DNA from: JAXGPF01 sp964650945
Lineage (GTDB): Bacteria > Verrucomicrobiota > Kiritimatiellia > JAAZAB01
DNA length: 8,291 bases
Assembly: GCA_964650945.1 (NCBI GenBank)
Contig: CAZYXU010000156.1
Location: forward strand, 1-8,291
Reading direction: 5' to 3'
Made by a program: the position numbers and the translations under genes. Position 1 is the stretch's first letter. Each line of letters begins with the position of its first letter. Shown here one piece after another: positions 4,613 through 8,291 of the stretch. The notes under the pieces were generated by a model, which saw only the letters and a list, made by a program, of their open reading frames with translations, was not told the DNA's origin and did no database searches.

Positions 4613-7600
4613 ATGAAACATTTATTTATCGCTTTGATCTGCGCAATTTTGCTCAACCAGACAACCGCGCTGGCCGCGGATGCGGGCTCGCCCGCGGAAA
4701 GCGGCGACCGGATGGTGTATTTCGACGCCGCCCGCGACGGCGCGGCGGCCTTTGAAAATCGGAATGCCGACTGGGAGCCGGGCAATTGCCTGCCGGCGAC
4801 GGAAAACGTTGCGCGCGGCGGCCGGGCCTTCGTCAAATTCAGCTACCAGGGCGATTCCGGGCTGGGGCGGTCGCTGTTGAAATTGACGCCCGCTGATGCC
4901 GCCGCCGCGGGCGTGGTGTTGACCATTGACTATCCGCTGGAAGAGTTCGGCAGCCTGGATGTATCCCTGCATGACACCGGCGGCAATACCCTGGTCCGGC
5001 GGCTGACCCTGCGGCCGGGCTTGCACGATTATCCCGTGGATGGCGGCTTCGCCAGCCGGAGCAATCCGGGCGCCTTCGACTGGCAATCCTTGCGCAGTAT
5101 CGGCATTTTATTCCGGCCGGCGCTGGCGCCCGCCGGTTGCGTTTTTTACCTGGAAAAAATCCGCGCGCTGCCCCCCGCCCAGCCGTCGGCGCGCACCCCC
5201 CTGCCCATCGCCGGCATCCGCAAGATTCATGAAGTGCCCCTGACCAATGCCGGCGCCGCCGCCCTGTCCGGGATCGTAGGCTGGCGTTCGGGCATCGCCA
5301 CCACGCCGGCGCCCTTTTCGGCCACCATCGCTTATGATGCCTCGAATTTATATATCGCCACCGTTTCCGAATTCCCCACCCCGCCCATTGCCGCCGTTGC
5401 CCAACGCGACGGCCAGGTCTGGCAGGATGAATCCGTGGAATATTTCTTCTGCCATCCCAACGACAACCGCTCCGTCATCCAACTGGCCATCAATGCCAGT
5501 AATGTCGCTTTCGACTATAAAACCACCCTGGCTGCCGGCAAACTCAGAAAAGACATGGCTTTCGATCTGCCGTTCCGGCGCGATAATCAATACCGCGATG
5601 GATATTTTTACTCCAAAATCAGCCTGGCATTCGCCGACCTGGGATGCGATCCCGCCCGCGACCGGATCGTCGGCTTCCAACTGGCTCAGAATTATTACCA
5701 GGACCGCGGCGATCCGCGCCTCGCCTCGCAGTGCTGGGCGCCGACCGATGTGTTTCCCCGCGCGCCAAATTTCGGCCTCCTGGTTTTTAATCCCGCGCCT
5801 TTCGGCGCGGGCGAAATCACCATCAAATCGTTCGACAAAATCAAGCTGAGCGCCGACCGCGCCGGGTTTGCCGTCGGCGTGCTGCTGGCGGAGTTCGACC
5901 CGGGCGAGTATCAAGCCACCGGCCGGCTGGTCACGCCCGACGGCGCTGCCACGGAACAGGCGGAAATATTGCGGCTGGACCGCGGCTCCCAAGCACTGGA
6001 TTTTCAGTTTGATAATCTGAAGGAATCCACCGGCATTTATTCTTTCTTCCTGGCGATCACCAACCCGGCGGGCAATGTCAAAATTTTCGCGGCCAATGCC
6101 GTCAATAGCCCGGAGCCGCCCGACCGGTTCGGTGAATTACTGCTCTGCCCGGCGCCGAAATTCATGGCGTTAAAACCCGGTGAATTCCACGCCGCCGGCC
6201 AGACCGCCATCTGGCTGCCCGACAACGCCTCCGACCGCACCCGCCTGACGNNNNNNNNNNNNNNNNNNNNNNNNNNNNNNNNNNNNNNNNNNNNNNNNNN
6301 NNNNNNNNNNNNNNNNNNNNNNNNNNNNNNNNNNNNNNNNNNNNNNNNNNCGGCCAGACCGCCATCTGGCTGCCCGACAACGCCTCCGACCGCACCCGCC
6401 TGACGGCGGAACTGTTCCAGCAGAAATACTTCCTGCATACCGGGATCAACCTGGAGACGCGCACGACCAACGATTTATCCGGCGCCGCGGGCATCGTTTT
6501 CCGTATCGCCGCCGCGGCGGAGATCGGCGGCAAGACGGCGGATTTGAAACCGGAAGGTTATGCGCTGACGGTGACCGCCAGCCGGGTGGAAATCGTCGGC
6601 GCCGACGAGCCGGGCCTGTTTTACGGCGGACTGACCTTCCTGCAGTTGCTGCATCATGCCGGGCTGACCGGCGCCCGGCTGGCGGCGCCGGCCGTGGAAA
6701 TCCTCGACTGGCCGGATATGCCCAACCGCATGGTCAAGCTGGCGCATGCCCAACGCCTCACCCCCACCCCCTTCCGGGAAGTCCGCTCCATCGAGTACCT
6801 GATGGACTGGACGGACCGGATGGTGGCGGAAAATAAGTACAATACCTTTTTCCTGGACGTCTCCGGCGCGGTCCGCTTCGAGCGGCGGCCGGAATTCAAC
6901 GGCCCGGAAAAAATCTATACGCTCGCCGACATCCGTCGGCTGGCCCAATTCTGCCGGGACCGCTTCATCTCGCTGAATCCATTCATGGAAGGCGGCGGGC
7001 ATGCCGATTGGTGGCTGCTGGCATACCACCCCGAACTGCGGGAAACCGGCTACAAAAACCAGGCCAACGTCGCCGACCCGCTGCATGACGCGATCTACCG
7101 CGACTGCATGCAGGACTTGATCGAAGCCATGTCCGCCAAAATGGCCTCGCCTTACGGCGATGAATGGTGGCAGAAAATGCGGCCCGGCGAGACGCCCGCG
7201 CCGCTCCTGGCCGGCAAATCCCGGGCCGAAGTGTTCCGCGATTTCCAGGTCGGACTGCACGGCTGGCTCGCGGAACGCGGCGTCCAGATGACGCTCTTCG
7301 AGGACATGCTGAGCCCCTACCACAACGGCAAATATCACGGCACTTACAAGATCGTCCCGGATTTGCCCAAGGATATTATCATTACCTGGTGGAAAGGCGG
7401 ACTTTACCTGGACGAAGGCCTGCCCTGGATACTCGACCAGGGATTTACCGTGTGGTGCCTCTGCACGGGATTCTACACTTTGGACGACAAGTTTAAAAAC
7501 GATCCGCGCATCCAGGGGTTTGGCAAGACCGTATATTCCTTCGGCAACTTTCTGATACGCGATTCGCAGAATTTCTATTATTACATCCCATCCTACACCC

Positions 7601-8291
7601 TGCTCCGCGCCGCCGATTACGCCTGGAACGTCCGGCAGGGCAACGACACCTCGCTTGAACAGGCCCTCGAATCCGGCTGGCTGGAAACCGTGCGCGGCGC
7701 GCGCGCCGCTCCCGCGAATCCCCGGGCCGGCGCGAAACTGCAGCCCTTGAACCTTGCCCCATGTTTCAATGCCGGCTTTGACGCCGAAGCGCGGGCGTTC
7801 GGGCTCCCGCCCGCGACCCTGCCGCGCGGCCTGGCCGAAGTCGCCCAAACACCCATGCTGCTCGCGACAAACAAGGAAAATTGCATCCGGCTCGCAACCC
7901 GGGCGCCGCGGGCGATCGCGGTCAATGGAAAATATTCCGCGCTGGTGTTTCTGCATACGGCGCTGTTCAACCGGCCGGCCATTGAAAAGCAAAAACCGAA
8001 ATTCCCCACCTGGCGGGATTACCCTTACGGGTATCCTTACGGGCAGTACCTGGTCAAATACGCCGATGGGTCGGAGATTGTTTTGAAATTGCGCCATGGC
8101 GACAATATACTGCCGGCGGATATGGGGCCGCTGTTCCGGGGCTCGCTGAACTGCCGCTATATCCTCCGGCTGCCGGCGGATGATTTCAGCACCGTTTGCC
8201 TGTATCAGTGGGAATGGGTCAATCCGTTTCCCGACCGGGAAATCCTGGAAATCCAGCCCGCGGCGGAAGGCGTTTACCCGGAGGAATTGTT
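4613..8291 (+). CDS. Secreted multidomain GH20-like glycosidase (beta-N-acetylhexosaminidase type), 3' end beyond window
   Basis: The gene starts at ATG 4613 because this begins a clear signal peptide, MKHLFIALICAILLNQTTALA, with A-L-A cleavage after residue 21. Numbering below treats the N gap at 6251-6350 as an artefact, giving at least 1174 residues. Residues about 34-186 are a beta-sandwich of CIA30/carbohydrate-binding type; 203-393 a CBM9-like domain (WQDESVEYFFCHPND, YFYSKISLAFADLG); about 511-645 the GH20 N-terminal domain (CPAPKFMAL, EGYALTVTASRVEIVGADEP, GLFYGGLTFLQLL). The catalytic barrel begins at VEILDWPDMPNRM, with GGGHADWW (H745), GDEWW (D798-E799, the likely catalytic Asp-Glu pair of substrate-assisted GH20 enzymes) and ITWWKGG (W873-W874). 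A C-terminal beta domain follows (SALVFLHTALF, YADGSEIVLKLRHGDNI, WEWVNPFPDREILEI). GH20 enzymes release terminal N-acetylhexosamines; the substrate cannot be told from sequence. The residues before the Asp-Glu pair (ASPYGDE) differ from the usual His-Ile-Gly type context. No stop is reached. The family call is by motif. Confidence 0.75.
6196..6405. other. Artefactual assembly gap (100 N) flanked by an exact 55-bp duplication inside the GH20-like gene
   Basis: Bases 6196-6250, directly before the Ns, are identical to bases 6351-6405, directly after them. Both encode GQTAIWLPDNASDRTRLT. This is a suffix-prefix overlap of two contigs that a scaffolder failed to merge; 55 is also a common de Bruijn k-mer size. 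Deleting one copy and the Ns (155 bases) joins the upstream frame to the downstream frame exactly and yields an uninterrupted GH20 N-terminal domain. As printed, the upstream frame appears to stop at TGA 6401-6403, which is not a real stop. Confidence 0.9.

Noticed and set aside
4168..4621. Protein-coding repeats across the hairpin array (13-residue periodic peptides on either strand)
   Set aside because: The unit is 39 bp, a multiple of three, so any stop-free frame stays open in all copies. Frames are open on both strands, run through the N gap and have no plausible start context; the hairpin structure explains the sequence better.
6251..6403. True frameshift or premature stop (pseudogene) in the GH20-like gene
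   Set aside because: The apparent stop at 6401-6403 arises only because the 100 N and the duplicated 55 bases shift the frame; merging the overlap removes it.
6475..8097. 540-aa open frame on the minus strand
   Set aside because: It is antisense to the GH20-like catalytic and C-terminal domains, which carry family motifs on the + strand. It is a composition-driven shadow.
1..8291. tRNA or rRNA genes, integrase or transposase genes
   Set aside because: No cloverleaf, rRNA-like stretch or transposase motif was recognised on either strand; in particular no HUH/Tyr transposase accompanies the REP-like hairpins in this window.

Overview
This is a GC-rich, gene-dense stretch of bacterial DNA, probably from a metagenome assembly: it contains two runs of exactly 100 N. 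All supported genes are on the + strand and look like a carbohydrate-degradation neighbourhood. The protein types (glutamine-amidotransferase-like proteins, a beta-propeller fused to a CBM9-like domain, and a large secreted GH20-type glycosidase with accessory domains) and the weak ribosome-binding sites fit a Verrucomicrobiota/Lentisphaerota/Kiritimatiellota-type polysaccharide degrader. That taxonomic guess is inference only; the window has no marker gene.

Layout. Positions 1-252 hold the C-terminal end of a protein ending in a glutamine-amidotransferase-like motif. Positions 278-1087 encode a 269-aa predicted lipoprotein of similar type. Positions 1090-4113, two bases downstream, encode a 1007-aa FG-GAP/VCBS-like beta-propeller with a C-terminal CBM9-like domain and, oddly, no signal peptide. 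These three are closely spaced and probably co-transcribed. Positions 4114-4612 are non-coding. This region starts with about 120 bp of strikingly AT-rich DNA (28% G+C by count). A tandem array of a 39-bp hairpin repeat follows, interrupted by the first N gap. A single inverted hairpin of the same design but different stem sequence comes next, then a short AT-rich leader. Positions 4613 to the window end encode a secreted multidomain protein: signal peptide, beta-sandwich domain, CBM9-like domain, GH20 N-terminal domain, GH20-like catalytic barrel and a C-terminal beta domain. It runs off the window.

The second N gap (6251-6350) is almost certainly an assembly artefact. The 55 bases before it are repeated exactly after it, and removing one copy plus the Ns restores a single open reading frame through the GH20 N-terminal domain. 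The first gap lies inside the repeat array, so the repeat copy number is unknown, and even the physical link between the two halves of the window is less certain.

The most unusual signal is non-coding. The array units and the inverted singleton share TGTAGTA, a 7-bp GC-rich stem and a 3-nt loop. The stem bases differ between them but stay fully paired, i.e. compensatory changes. This resembles the GTAG-headed REP palindromes mobilised by RAYT (Y1 HUH) transposases. No RAYT gene is present here, so that assignment is a hypothesis.
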